Below are positions 49,648 through 57,920 of a stretch of DNA of 64,000 nucleotides, one piece after another. The DNA is from Azoarcus olearius (GTDB lineage: Bacteria > Pseudomonadota > Gammaproteobacteria > Burkholderiales > Rhodocyclaceae). The notes beneath the pieces are model-generated. The model searched no databases. It was given only the letters and a program-made list of their open reading frames with translations, and was not told the DNA's origin. The stretch covers positions 372,001-436,000 of the forward strand of contig NZ_CP016210.1 of NCBI RefSeq assembly GCF_001682385.1. Reading direction: 5' to 3'. The number at the start of each line of letters is the position of its first letter. Within the stretch, counting starts at the first letter, position 1. The translations under genes and the position numbers were made by a program.

Positions 49648-50295
49648 ATGAATCGCCGCATCGCCCTCAAGCAGCTCGCCGGTCTTGCCGTCCTCGCCGG
49701 CGCCGCCGGTCCCGTCGTCGCCCAGCGCGCCGCTGCCGCGCCCTTCGTCGAACTCGATACGGTCGTCGCCACCGACAGCAAGGGCAAGGTCGAGGTGATC
49801 GAGTTCTTCCACTACGGCTGCCCGCACTGCCGCGCCTTCGATCCGCTGCTGGAGTCCTGGCTCAAGCGCCTGCCGACCGACGTCGCCTTCCTCCGCGTGC
49901 CGGCGATCTGGGGCAATGCTCAGCTCGGCAAGCTCGCCCAGCTGTATTACGCGATCGAGCTGAGCGGCAAGGTGGAGCCGTTGCACGGCAAGGTGTTCGT
50001 GGCGGTGCAGGACGACAAGGTGCCGCTGCATACCGAAGAGGGCGTGCGCGAATGGGTCGCCAAGCAGGGCGTGGACACGAAGGCCTTCATGGATGCCTAC
50101 AAGTCGTTCGGCATGCAGGCGCTGCTCAAGCAGGCGGACCAGCGCGCGCGCGACTACAAGATCCAGGGCGTGCCGACGATGGCGGTCGACGGCCGCTTCC
50201 TGACCTCGGCGTCGATGACCGGCAGCCACGAGGCGACGCTGAAGGTGGTGGACGATCTCATCGCCCGCGCCCGCAGCCAGCCGCGCCGCGGTTGA
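49648..50295 (+). CDS. dsbA: Thiol:disulfide interchange protein DsbA
   Basis: 215 residues. A signal peptide (to about 25) precedes a thioredoxin fold with the CPHC active site (58-61), the usual DsbA dipeptide. The inserted helical domain and cis-Pro loop (GVPTM) are present. It oxidises cysteines of exported proteins in the periplasm. Confidence 0.96.
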   Translation: MNRRIALKQLAGLAVLAGAAGPVVAQRAAAAPFVELDTVVATDSKGKVEVIEFFHYGCPHCRAFDPLLESWLKRLPTDVAFLRVPAIWGNAQLGKLAQLYYAIELSGKVEPLHGKVFVAVQDDKVPLHTEEGVREWVAKQGVDTKAFMDAYKSFGMQALLKQADQRARDYKIQGVPTMAVDGRFLTSASMTGSHEATLKVVDDLIARARSQPRRG

Positions 50296-50323
50296 TTTCC
50301 CGCAGCGTCAGGACTCCGGCGGC

Positions 50324-51112
50324 ATGCTGACGGCCGCCGCCGCAGGGTCTCCACGGGTATTCCTCACCGGCGCCTCCAGCGGGCTCGGTGCCGCGCTCGC
50401 GCGCCACTACGCAGCACGCGGCGCCAGCCTCGCCTTGGTCGCGCGCCGGGCCGATGCGCTCGATGAACTGGTCGCCAGCCTGCCGGGGCGCCATCTTGCC
50501 CTCGTCGCCGACGTCGCCGATCCTGCTGCGCTGCGCTCGGCAGCGGCGCGGTTCGAGGCCGCGTTCGGCGTGCCGGACATCGTCATCGCCAACGCGGGCG
50601 TTTCGGTCGGCACGCTGACCGAGTACGCCGAGGACCTCGACGCCTTCGAGCGCGTGCTGCGCACCAACCTGCTCGGCATGGCGGCCACGTTCCAGCCTTT
50701 CGTCGAAGCCATGCGCGCGCGCGGTCGCGGACGGCTCGCCGGCATCGCTTCGGTGGCCGGCATCCGCGGCCTGCCGGGGGCGGGCGCCTACAGCGCCTCC
50801 AAGGCGGCCGCGATCACCTACCTCGAAAGTCTGCGCGTCGAACTGCACGGCAGCGGTGTCACCGTCACCACCATCGCGCCCGGCTACGTCGCCACACCGA
50901 TGACCGCGGTCAATCCGTATCCGATGCCGTTCATGTTGCCGGCGGCGGAGGCTGCGGCCCGCATCGCGCGCCATATCGACACCGGGCGACGCTACGCGGT
51001 GGTGCCATGGCAGATGGCGCTGGTTGCCAAGCTGCTGCGCGTGCTGCCGGATGCGCTGTTTGACCGCCTGTTCGCGCACGCCGGCCGCAAGCCGCGCGGG
51101 CTGCCGCTGTAG
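50324..51112 (+). CDS. Short-chain dehydrogenase/reductase
   Basis: 262 residues. The Rossmann motif TGASSGLG (15-22), NAG (about 88), and the catalytic YSASKAA (Tyr-x-x-x-Lys) are intact. This is a classical NAD(P)H-dependent SDR; the short C-terminal hydrophobic tail resembles YbbO/sdh-like members. It follows dsbA by 28 bases in the same direction and may share a transcript. Confidence 0.94.
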   Translation: MLTAAAAGSPRVFLTGASSGLGAALARHYAARGASLALVARRADALDELVASLPGRHLALVADVADPAALRSAAARFEAAFGVPDIVIANAGVSVGTLTEYAEDLDAFERVLRTNLLGMAATFQPFVEAMRARGRGRLAGIASVAGIRGLPGAGAYSASKAAAITYLESLRVELHGSGVTVTTIAPGYVATPMTAVNPYPMPFMLPAAEAAARIARHIDTGRRYAVVPWQMALVAKLLRVLPDALFDRLFAHAGRKPRGLPL

Positions 51113-51195
51113 CACGATTCCACTGCCGCGCACGATGGGTGCGCGGGTTCCTTCGTTTATCATGCGGGCATTTTCCCCGCATGGTGATAGCGAAG

Positions 51196-51615
51196 ATGGA
51201 TATGAAAAGCGGCTTGCCGCCCGAATCCCCGGAACGCCGTACGCGTCAGCGCTTCCTCGCCTTGCGGCGCGGTGAACCCTGCTTCTGGGCGAGCGTTGCC
51301 GGGCGCCGCGTGGCCTTGGTCGATCTGTCGATCGAAGGTTTCGCCTTCGTTGGCCCGGCGACAACGGCGACCGAGCCGTTCGCCGTCGTGCTGCACCGGG
51401 CCGGGGTGCCCGACGAAATCCACGCCCGCGCCTCGGTGGTGAATGTGGGCGGCAGCGGCGACGACGCGCTGCTCGGTTGCCGTTTCACCAGTCTGGGTAA
51501 CGCGGAGGCGGCGCTGCTGCAGGACTGGCTGGTCGCGCATGTCATCATGAACGCTACGGTGCGGATCACCGAAAAGGATGCAATCGCGATCGTGCGCGGC
51601 GGCAGTCTCATCTAG
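51196..51615 (+). CDS. PilZ-domain protein
   Basis: 139 residues from the ATG at 51196; an ATG at 51181 would add five residues. The two c-di-GMP motifs are RxxxR (Arg15-Arg19 in RRTRQR) and DxSxxG (DLSIEG, 43-48). A single PilZ domain with no partner suggests a small c-di-GMP receptor acting on motility or surface traits. It could be served by the GGDEF/EAL pair at 3706-5744, but no link is shown. Confidence 0.9.
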   Translation: MDMKSGLPPESPERRTRQRFLALRRGEPCFWASVAGRRVALVDLSIEGFAFVGPATTATEPFAVVLHRAGVPDEIHARASVVNVGGSGDDALLGCRFTSLGNAEAALLQDWLVAHVIMNATVRITEKDAIAIVRGGSLI

Positions 51616-51656
51616 CACGCCGCGGCACGGTCGCGGCGCAACGCGGAGGGCGGGGG

Positions 51657-51803
51657 ATGACCGAAACTGAACATGGGCCGGTGGGCCCTCCCGGCGGGCG
51701 CTGGGTCCGGATCGGTGTCGTCTGGCGCCAACTCGTCCGTGTCCCGGATGCGCGCCGGGCGGCGGTTGTTCCCCGGACGCTCGCGCAGGAGTGGGCGGCA
51801 TGA
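51657..51803 (+). CDS. Small hypothetical protein before truncated GT39 gene
   Basis: 48 codons with a good ribosome site (GGAGG at 51645-51649, 7 bases upstream) and a 4-base ATGA overlap with the next gene, so translation is likely. The product is basic and Arg-rich with no recognisable domain. It may be a leader peptide or a small partner of the following truncated membrane gene. Confidence 0.45.
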   Translation: MTETEHGPVGPPGGRWVRIGVVWRQLVRVPDARRAAVVPRTLAQEWAA

Positions 51804-52324
51804 ATCCCTTGCGCGCGTTTTCCGGTGCGGACGAAAGGCTGCTGCTCGCGGCGGTTGTGGCGATTGGCCTGGCACTGCGCGTGGCGGCGATGCTGTTTGT
51901 CGGCCACACCCCGGAAAGCGATGAACTCGCCTACCGCGCCATGGCCGCCAGCCTGCTGGCCGGCGAGGGCATCGTAGACAACATGGGCAACCGGGCGATG
52001 TACAACGTCGGCTATCCGCTGTTCGTGATCGCGCCCGTGTCATGGCTGTTTGGCGACAGTGTCCGGGTGGTGCAACTCGCCAATGCCGTGCTGGGTGCGG
52101 TTTCGGTGGTGCTGTGCTACTGCGTGGCAGCAGCAGCGGGGTGCGCGTCACGGCTGGCGAGCCGTCCGGCGCTGAGTACCGGTGTTGTCTGCGGGGTGTG
52201 GTTCGGCCCGCTTGCCCTGTCGGGGAGTGCCGCCCGGGAACTGGCGGTGGTGTGCGTTCCGGCGGCGCTGGTCGTTCGCAGGGTGTTCCCGAGCGAGCCG
52301 GTGGCGTTGGCAAGCCGGGGCTGA
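51800..52324 (+). pseudogene. Truncated GT39-like (PMT/ArnT) membrane glycosyltransferase
   Basis: 174 residues. The first about 120 resemble the start of GT39 membrane glycosyltransferases (membrane helix LLLAAVVAIGLALRVAAMLF, then SDELAYRAMAASLLAGEGIVDNMGNRAMYNVGYPL with the acidic catalytic-type Asp-Glu). Full-length relatives exceed 400 residues, so the remaining membrane helices and C-terminal domain are absent and the last part (CASRLASRPALS onward) no longer looks membrane-embedded. It is probably the remnant of a deletion; a short functional product cannot be excluded. Confidence 0.6.
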
Positions 52325-52332
52325 ACGGCGGC

Positions 52333-53214
52333 ATGGACGTGTCGCGCGACGTGGAAGAGCATACCGGTGGGGCGGGCGGTGGCCCGCGGCCCGCAGGCCC
52401 GCCGCCGGACGCGGCGGGGTGGGCAGATGCGGTGGGCGCCCGTCACGGTCGGGCGGACGCGGGCGCGCGCATTGTGTGCCTGGTTCCGTCCATCACCGAG
52501 CTGCTGTTCGACCTTGGCGTGGGCGATCGGCTCGTCGGACGCACCGGGTTCTGCATTCACCCGCGTGACCGGGTGCGCGCGCTGCCCAAGCTGGGTGGGA
52601 CGAAGGACGTGAAGCTCGACGCGCTGCGCGGGCTCGCGCCCACGCACGTCATCGTCAATATCGACGAGAACCGGCGCGACACGGTGGAGGACATCTCGCG
52701 TTTCGTGCCCAACGTGATCGTCACCCATCCGTGCGCCCCGGAAGACAATCTGGCGCTGTACGCGCTGCTTGGCGGGATATTCGACTGCGAGGCGGCCGCC
52801 ACCTCGCTCAGCGTCAGCTTGCAGACGGCGCTTGCCGAGGCGGCGGAACTGCGTGCGGCGCTGGTGCCGGAGCGCGTGCTTTACCTGATCTGGCGCGAGC
52901 CCTGGATGACGGTTTCAAGCGCCACCTACATCGCCGCGATGCTCGCCGCGGTGGGCTGGGAGAGCATGCCGCGGGCGCCCGAGCCGCGCTATCCGGTGGT
53001 GGACTGGGAGGACGCGTCGATGGCGGACGTCGCGCGCGTGTTCCTGTCGTCGGAACCCTATCGCTTCGGTCCGGCCCATGTGGGCGAGGTCGGCGCGCTG
53101 GCGAGCCGGCCGGCGATGCTGATCGATGGCGAGATGTGCTCCTGGTACGGCAGCCGGGCGATTGCCGGGGTGCGTTACCTCACCGCCTTGCGGCGGCGCC
53201 TGGCTAAGGGCTGA
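52333..53214 (+). CDS. BtuF-like metal/cobalamin-binding protein
   Basis: 293 residues from the ATG at 52333. The family core is clear: RIVCLVPSITELLFDLGVGDRLVGRTGFCIHP, LPKLGGTKDVKLDALRGLAPTHVIVNIDENR and a C-terminal GSRAIAGVRYLTALRRRL. These are the lobes of helical-backbone (BtuF/FhuD-type) binding proteins. No signal peptide is seen, which is unusual for a periplasmic receptor; cytoplasmic members of this family are also annotated. It starts 8 bases after the truncated GT39 frame. Confidence 0.85.
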   Translation: MDVSRDVEEHTGGAGGGPRPAGPPPDAAGWADAVGARHGRADAGARIVCLVPSITELLFDLGVGDRLVGRTGFCIHPRDRVRALPKLGGTKDVKLDALRGLAPTHVIVNIDENRRDTVEDISRFVPNVIVTHPCAPEDNLALYALLGGIFDCEAAATSLSVSLQTALAEAAELRAALVPERVLYLIWREPWMTVSSATYIAAMLAAVGWESMPRAPEPRYPVVDWEDASMADVARVFLSSEPYRFGPAHVGEVGALASRPAMLIDGEMCSWYGSRAIAGVRYLTALRRRLAKG

Positions 53215-53245
53215 GCGCGCTTCCGTGGTGCGCGGTGCGGTCCGT

Positions 53246-53695
53246 CTACTGGCACCAGCCGTCAGAGACGAAACGTTCCGGGGTCAGGATGGAGAAGCGC
53301 TCGCGCACGAGGCGGTGGCGCGCCAGCCGCAGCAAGGCCTTGTCGCGCGTCAGCAGGAATTCGGCTTGCGCGTCGCGGCTGATCTCGAGGAACTTCTGAT
53401 CGTCGCGGTCGCGGCACAGCGGCAGGGGCAAGGCGTCGGCCGCATCGCCGAGGCCATCGACCAGCGTCACCCGTTCGCTGTAGCCGGCGATCAGGCGCTG
53501 CTGTTCATCGGCGTCGATTCCGAAATGCGTGTAGGCCAGCACCCGCCGCAGTTCTTCCACCGCGTCCGGGCGGCAGCAGGGCTGGAAGCGTGCCGCGGCG
53601 ATCGCGGCGTCGAGTGCGGCAAGGCGTGGATCGCGGAACAGCCACAGGGCCATCACGGTGTTGGTGTCGAGCACCAGGCGGCGGGGGAAACTCAT
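53246..53695 (-). CDS. PIN-domain protein (VapC-like toxin family)
   Basis: 149 residues. The acidic residues of a PIN nuclease are in place: Asp10 in VLDTNTVM, Glu48 in AVEELRR, Asp98 region in CRDRDDQKFLE and Asp118 in LLTRDKALL. These proteins are annotated as putative toxin-antitoxin PIN toxins. No antitoxin gene is adjacent on this strand, so it may be a solitary nuclease. The strong phaC terminator lies just upstream of its start. Confidence 0.9.
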   Translation of the reverse strand: MSFPRRLVLDTNTVMALWLFRDPRLAALDAAIAAARFQPCCRPDAVEELRRVLAYTHFGIDADEQQRLIAGYSERVTLVDGLGDAADALPLPLCRDRDDQKFLEISRDAQAEFLLTRDKALLRLARHRLVRERFSILTPERFVSDGWCQ

Positions 53696-53707
53696 CGGCA
53701 GCGCATG

Positions 53708-53735
53708 AAAAAGGGGAAGGACGTCGTCCTTCCCC
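53708..53735 (-). terminator. Intrinsic terminator of phaC
   Basis: On the minus strand GGGGAAGGAC, a 3-base loop and GTCCTTCCCC form a perfect 10-bp stem followed by five U. It starts 28 bases after the phaC stop and insulates the PIN gene downstream. Confidence 0.9.
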
Positions 53736-53763
53736 CGGGTTGAGGCTCAGGTGGGTCCTGTAC

Positions 53764-55593
53764 TCAGGAGGCGAGTGCCTTGTGCGCGTCCAGACGGATC
53801 TTGACGAAGGAGCCGGGCGCGTCTTCCAGCGCCTTCAGCTTGCCCTTGGCCGGATCGCGCGGCGCCACCTGCTCGGTGTCGTGTGCGCTGACCCAGGCCT
53901 GCCAGTCGGTCCACCACGAACCCGGCTGTTGCTGCGCGCCTTCAAACCACGCATCCGCCGTGGCGGGCAGCTTCGCAACCGGGTTGAGCCAGTAGCCGTA
54001 CTTGTTGGCCGCCGGCGGATTGACGATGCCGGCGATGTGGCCCGAGCCGCCGAGCACGAAGCGCACCGGGCCGCCGAAGTTGCGCGCGCCCATGTAGGTG
54101 CTCTTCCACGGTGCGATATGGTCTTCGATCGCCGAGATGAAATAGCACGGGACCTTGATCTTGCCGAGGTCGATCGGCACCCCGTCGATCTCGACCCCAC
54201 CCGGCTGGACCAGGCGGTTTTCCATGTACATCTTGCGCAGGTAGAAGCTGTGCATCTTCGCCGGCATGCGCGTGGAATCGGAGTTCCAGTACAGCAGGTC
54301 GAACGGGAACGGATCCTTGCCCATCAGGTAGTTATTGACCACGAAGGACCAGATCAGGTCGTTGGCGCGCATCATGTTGAAGGTGCCGGCCATTTCCGAG
54401 CCTTCCAGATAGCCGCGCTCGAACATCTTCTTTTCGAGGCTGGAAACCTGGCCTTCGTCGATGAACACCCCGAGTTCGCCCGGCTCCGAGAAGTCGGTCA
54501 TGGTCGTGAAGAAGGTGGCCGACGCGATGCGCTTGTCCTTCTTTGCGGCGAGGTAGGCGAGCGTGGTCGAGAGCAGTGTGCCGCCGAGGCAATAGCCGGC
54601 CGCGTTCACTTCCTTTTCGCCGGTCTGCTTCTCGATCGCGTCGAGCGCGGCGACCACGCCTTCCTTGACATAGGATTCGAAGGTCTTCTCGGCCTGGCGC
54701 TCGTCCGGGTTCACCCACGAGATCACGAACACCGTGTGGCCCTGGTCCACGCACCACTTGATGTAGGAGTTCTTCTCGCGCAGGTCGAGGATGTAGAACT
54801 TGTTGATCCACGGCGGGATGATCAGCAGCGGACGCTTGAGCACGTTCTCGGTGCTCGGCGAGTACTGGATCAGCTGCATCATGTCGGTCTGGAACACGAC
54901 CTTGCCCGGCGTGGTGGCGACGTTCTTGCCCAGCTCGAAGGCCGTGGTGTCGGTCATCTTGACGCGCAGGTTGCCGCCGCCTTCTTCGACGTCGCGCAGC
55001 AGGTTGTTCAGCCCCTTCAGCAGGTTCTGGCCGTGGCTCTTGACGGTTTCGCGGAAGACTTCGGGGTTGGTCACCGCGAAGTTGGACGGCGACAGCGCGT
55101 CGATGTACTGGCGGGTGTAGAAGTTGACCTTCTTTTGCGTCTGCTCTTCCAGGCCCTCGACGCAGCACACGGTGTCGTGGATGTGGCGCGCGGCGATCAG
55201 GTACGACTGCTTGATGAAGTCGAACATGAAGTGTTCCTGCCACTCCTCGTCCTTGAAGCGCTTGTCGGACTTTTCCGGCGCGGCCACCGGCGCGGCGTTG
55301 ACGCCCATGAAGCGCAGCATGGAGTGCTGCCACAGCGAGAAGTAGTCCCACACCAGGTTCATCTGCGCCTGGGCGAGCTTGTACGGGTTGGCGAGCAGCT
55401 TGGCCATCATGTCCATGAAGGCCTGGGCGATGCCAAGTTCGTCGGCAGGAGCGGAGACGCCCTTCTTCAGCTGGCGCTGCACGTGTTCGCTGATCAGGTG
55501 CGAGGCACGCTGGGCGACTTCTGCGTAGGTCCGTGCCACTTCCTTGGGGTCGGGCAGTTCGGGATGCATGTGCTGGGTCTCGGGTGCAGCCAT
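53764..55593 (-). CDS. phaC: Class I poly(3-hydroxyalkanoate) synthase
   Basis: 609 residues. The lipase-like box GYCLGG contains catalytic Cys335, with Asp in AIEDHIAPW and His in GGSGHIAG completing the triad. The conserved PPWINKFYILDL and NPPAANKYGYW are typical of class I PhaC. It polymerises 3-hydroxyacyl-CoA into storage polyester on granules. No phaA, phaB or phaP is adjacent. GAGGAG precedes the start. Confidence 0.96.
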   Translation of the reverse strand: MAAPETQHMHPELPDPKEVARTYAEVAQRASHLISEHVQRQLKKGVSAPADELGIAQAFMDMMAKLLANPYKLAQAQMNLVWDYFSLWQHSMLRFMGVNAAPVAAPEKSDKRFKDEEWQEHFMFDFIKQSYLIAARHIHDTVCCVEGLEEQTQKKVNFYTRQYIDALSPSNFAVTNPEVFRETVKSHGQNLLKGLNNLLRDVEEGGGNLRVKMTDTTAFELGKNVATTPGKVVFQTDMMQLIQYSPSTENVLKRPLLIIPPWINKFYILDLREKNSYIKWCVDQGHTVFVISWVNPDERQAEKTFESYVKEGVVAALDAIEKQTGEKEVNAAGYCLGGTLLSTTLAYLAAKKDKRIASATFFTTMTDFSEPGELGVFIDEGQVSSLEKKMFERGYLEGSEMAGTFNMMRANDLIWSFVVNNYLMGKDPFPFDLLYWNSDSTRMPAKMHSFYLRKMYMENRLVQPGGVEIDGVPIDLGKIKVPCYFISAIEDHIAPWKSTYMGARNFGGPVRFVLGGSGHIAGIVNPPAANKYGYWLNPVAKLPATADAWFEGAQQQPGSWWTDWQAWVSAHDTEQVAPRDPAKGKLKALEDAPGSFVKIRLDAHKALAS

Positions 55594-55633
55594 TGGTGTT
55601 CCACTCCTCGTTCCCGCAGTCCGGGGCGGACTG

Positions 55634-56662
55634 CTATCTGGTTATGGTGTGTCGGATGCCCGTCTCAGGATTGCCCACCCGGCATAGCTCTCCCCGCTTC
55701 ACCAGGTAGTTGAGATGGGCGATCGCCTCCCCCATGGCGAACATGACCTGATGGGTATCGAGCGCGCGTGCAAACAGGGTGCCGAGCAGGTCGGCCGCCG
55801 AGCGCGGCTGGGTACAGGCGGCGACGAGTGCGTCGCAGCGTTCGCGGTGGTGGGCGATGAGTTGCGCCACCCGCGCCCTGATGCCCTTGAAAGGTCTGCC
55901 GTGGGATGGTAGCACGAGCGTATTGTCAGGCAAGTGACTGATGCGGCGCAGCGAATCCAGGAACCAGCCGAGCGGATCGTCGTCCGGCGTGGCGGCATAG
56001 ACGCTGATGTTGGTGGAGATTCGTGGCAGCAGCATGTCACCCGAAACGAGCACGCCGAGACGCTCGCAATACAGACTCACATGTTCGGGCGCGTGGCCGT
56101 AGCCGACGATGACTTCCCAGCGCTGGCCGCCGATCTCGACCTGGTCGCCATCGAAAAGACGGCTGTATTGCTGGGGAATCTCCGGGATGCCGCGGCGGTA
56201 GGCGTTGCCGCGTTCGGCGAGTGCGGACAGGCGCGCGTCGTCGAGCCCGTGGATGCGGAACTGTGCGACCATGTCGGCCACCGAATAGCCGGGCAACTGG
56301 TGCCAGACGGCCTGACCGCCGAGAAACTCTCCCAGCGACATGTGCAGCGTGGCGCCGTTGCGCTGCATCAGCCAACTGGCCAGGCCAAGGTGATCCGGAT
56401 GGTGGTGGGTGACGAAAACGCGGCTCAGCGGACGCGGTTCGGCGGCCAGCACCGCCTCCCAGTTGGCCTGGATCGGCTCGAGCCCGAAACCGGTGTCGAT
56501 CACGGCGACCTCGTCGCCGTCGTCCAGCAGCCACAGGTTGATGTGGTCCAGCGCGAAGGGCAAGGGCATCCGGATCCAGCGGATGCCGGGGGCGATTTCG
56601 ACGGCGGTGCCCGGGGCCGGCAGGTCGGCCACCGGATATTCGATCTGCTGTTCTGTGCTCAT
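55634..56662 (-). CDS. MBL-fold metallo-hydrolase
   Basis: 342 residues. The zinc site HHHPDH (86-91), later His in VIVGYGHAPEH, Asp in SGDM and His in SHGRPF give a complete binuclear metallo-beta-lactamase centre. A helical tail of about 90 residues follows, as in LACTB2-like hydrolases. It is 40 bases upstream of phaC on the same strand, possibly co-transcribed; it may be a thioester hydrolase, but the substrate is not known. Confidence 0.92.
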   Translation of the reverse strand: MSTEQQIEYPVADLPAPGTAVEIAPGIRWIRMPLPFALDHINLWLLDDGDEVAVIDTGFGLEPIQANWEAVLAAEPRPLSRVFVTHHHPDHLGLASWLMQRNGATLHMSLGEFLGGQAVWHQLPGYSVADMVAQFRIHGLDDARLSALAERGNAYRRGIPEIPQQYSRLFDGDQVEIGGQRWEVIVGYGHAPEHVSLYCERLGVLVSGDMLLPRISTNISVYAATPDDDPLGWFLDSLRRISHLPDNTLVLPSHGRPFKGIRARVAQLIAHHRERCDALVAACTQPRSAADLLGTLFARALDTHQVMFAMGEAIAHLNYLVKRGELCRVGNPETGIRHTITR

Positions 56663-56803
56663 CGGTTGGGGACGGGCGCCGGGCTCGCGGATGAGGCGGG
56701 GGCGCTGTGCTCCTTGTTTGGTTAATAATTCCCGCTGCGGCCACCCCGGTCGCAGACGGACATCGACAACAGCCGGCGACGCACCGGCGATCATTCGGCA
56801 GCC

Positions 56804-57247
56804 ATGGCCCGCGAACAAACCTACACGATTACCGAGCTGGCACGCGAGTTCGACATCACCCCGCGGGCAATCCGCTTCTACGAGGACCAGGGTCTGCTGA
56901 CCCCGGCTCGCGCCGGCCGCGCCCGCGTCTATACCCGCAGCGACCGTACCCGCCTCAAGCTCACGCTGCGCGGCAAGCGGCTCGGCTTTTCGCTCGCCGA
57001 CATCAAGGAACTGCTCGACATGTACGACGGCGTGCGCAACTCGGCGCCGCAGCTCGAGCGCTTCCTCACCGGCCTTGGCGCCCGCCGCGCCGCGCTGGAG
57101 CAGCAACGGCTGGACATCGAAGCCGTCCTGCAGGAAATCGACGTGCTCGAAGACCAGTGCCGGGCGCTGCTGGGCCACAACGCGGAAGGGGCCGCGGCCG
57201 CGCGCGCCGAACTCGTCCGCCGTCTCGACAATGCCGGGACGGCTTGA
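56804..57247 (+). CDS. MerR-family regulator (LiuR-like)
   Basis: 147 residues. An N-terminal MerR HTH (YTITELAREFDITPRAIRFYEDQGLLTP), wing (GRARVYTRSDRTRLKLTLRGKRLGFSLADIKELLDMY) and a C-terminal coiled-coil dimer helix without metal-binding cysteines. This fits the LiuR/acyl-CoA-degradation branch. It is followed by thioesterase, thiolase and acyl-CoA dehydrogenase genes and a perfect palindrome that suits MerR binding. Confidence 0.9.
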   Translation: MAREQTYTITELAREFDITPRAIRFYEDQGLLTPARAGRARVYTRSDRTRLKLTLRGKRLGFSLADIKELLDMYDGVRNSAPQLERFLTGLGARRAALEQQRLDIEAVLQEIDVLEDQCRALLGHNAEGAAAARAELVRRLDNAGTA

Positions 57248-57264
57248 TTTTTTTCGCCGTTGGT

Positions 57265-57284
57265 TTACGTTGACGTCAACGTAA
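57265..57284 (+). promoter_or_regulatory. Perfect 20-base palindrome, MerR/LiuR operator
   Basis: TTACGTTGACGTCAACGTAA is a perfect palindrome 17 bases after the MerR gene stop and 92 bases before the thioesterase start. MerR proteins bind such sites within promoter spacers; LiuR motifs reported for proteobacteria share the TTACGT/ACGTAA ends. It probably controls the downstream acyl-CoA genes. Confidence 0.75.
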
Positions 57285-57376
57285 TCAAAAGATTCCCCGC
57301 CGGCAAGCGGAATACCCTGCCGGCGATGACCTGCGCAGCAGGCGGGAGCCGATCTGGCGGTGGAGGAGACAAGTCG

Positions 57377-57844
57377 ATGCGACACGAAAGCCCGCCCTTC
57401 CAGCCGCGGGACCCCGACTACGCCGCCCGCGTGCGCGCCAGCTTCGCCCAGCAGCGCGCGATGGCGCTGATCGGTGCCGAACTGGTGGCGGTGGAGCCCG
57501 GCTATACCGAAATCCATCTGCCGCACCGCGCCGAGGTGACCCAGCAGCACGGCTACATCCACGGCGGGGTGGTCGGGATGATTGCCGATTCCGCCGCCGG
57601 CTATGCCGCCAATACGCTGACCCCGGCGGAAACCAGCGTGCTGACCGTGGAATACAAGCTGAACCTGGTGGCCCCCGCGGACGGTCAACGCTTGGTGGCA
57701 CGCGGCGAGGTGATCAAGCCCGGGCGCACGCTGCTGATCACGCGCGCCGAGGTGTACGCGGTGCGCGACGAGAAATGGACGCTGTGCGCCGTCATGCAGC
57801 AGACCATCATGGCGATGCACGGCAAGAAGGAACTCGCCGGCTGA
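57377..57844 (+). CDS. PaaI-family hotdog thioesterase
   Basis: 155 residues from the ATG at 57377, with GGAGGAG 8 bases upstream. HGYIHGGVVGMIADSAAGYAA is the hotdog-helix signature of PaaI thioesterases (His-Gly-Gly then Asp). It hydrolyses acyl- or aryl-CoA, probably relieving trapped intermediates of the pathway encoded next. First gene of the presumed MerR-controlled operon. Confidence 0.92.
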   Translation: MRHESPPFQPRDPDYAARVRASFAQQRAMALIGAELVAVEPGYTEIHLPHRAEVTQQHGYIHGGVVGMIADSAAGYAANTLTPAETSVLTVEYKLNLVAPADGQRLVARGEVIKPGRTLLITRAEVYAVRDEKWTLCAVMQQTIMAMHGKKELAG

Positions 57845-57920
57845 GTATTCGCCGGCACCCCCGCCGCGCCCGTTCCGGCGGCGCGGCGCAAGAACCCACA
57901 GACCGCAACAGGAGAGCAGC

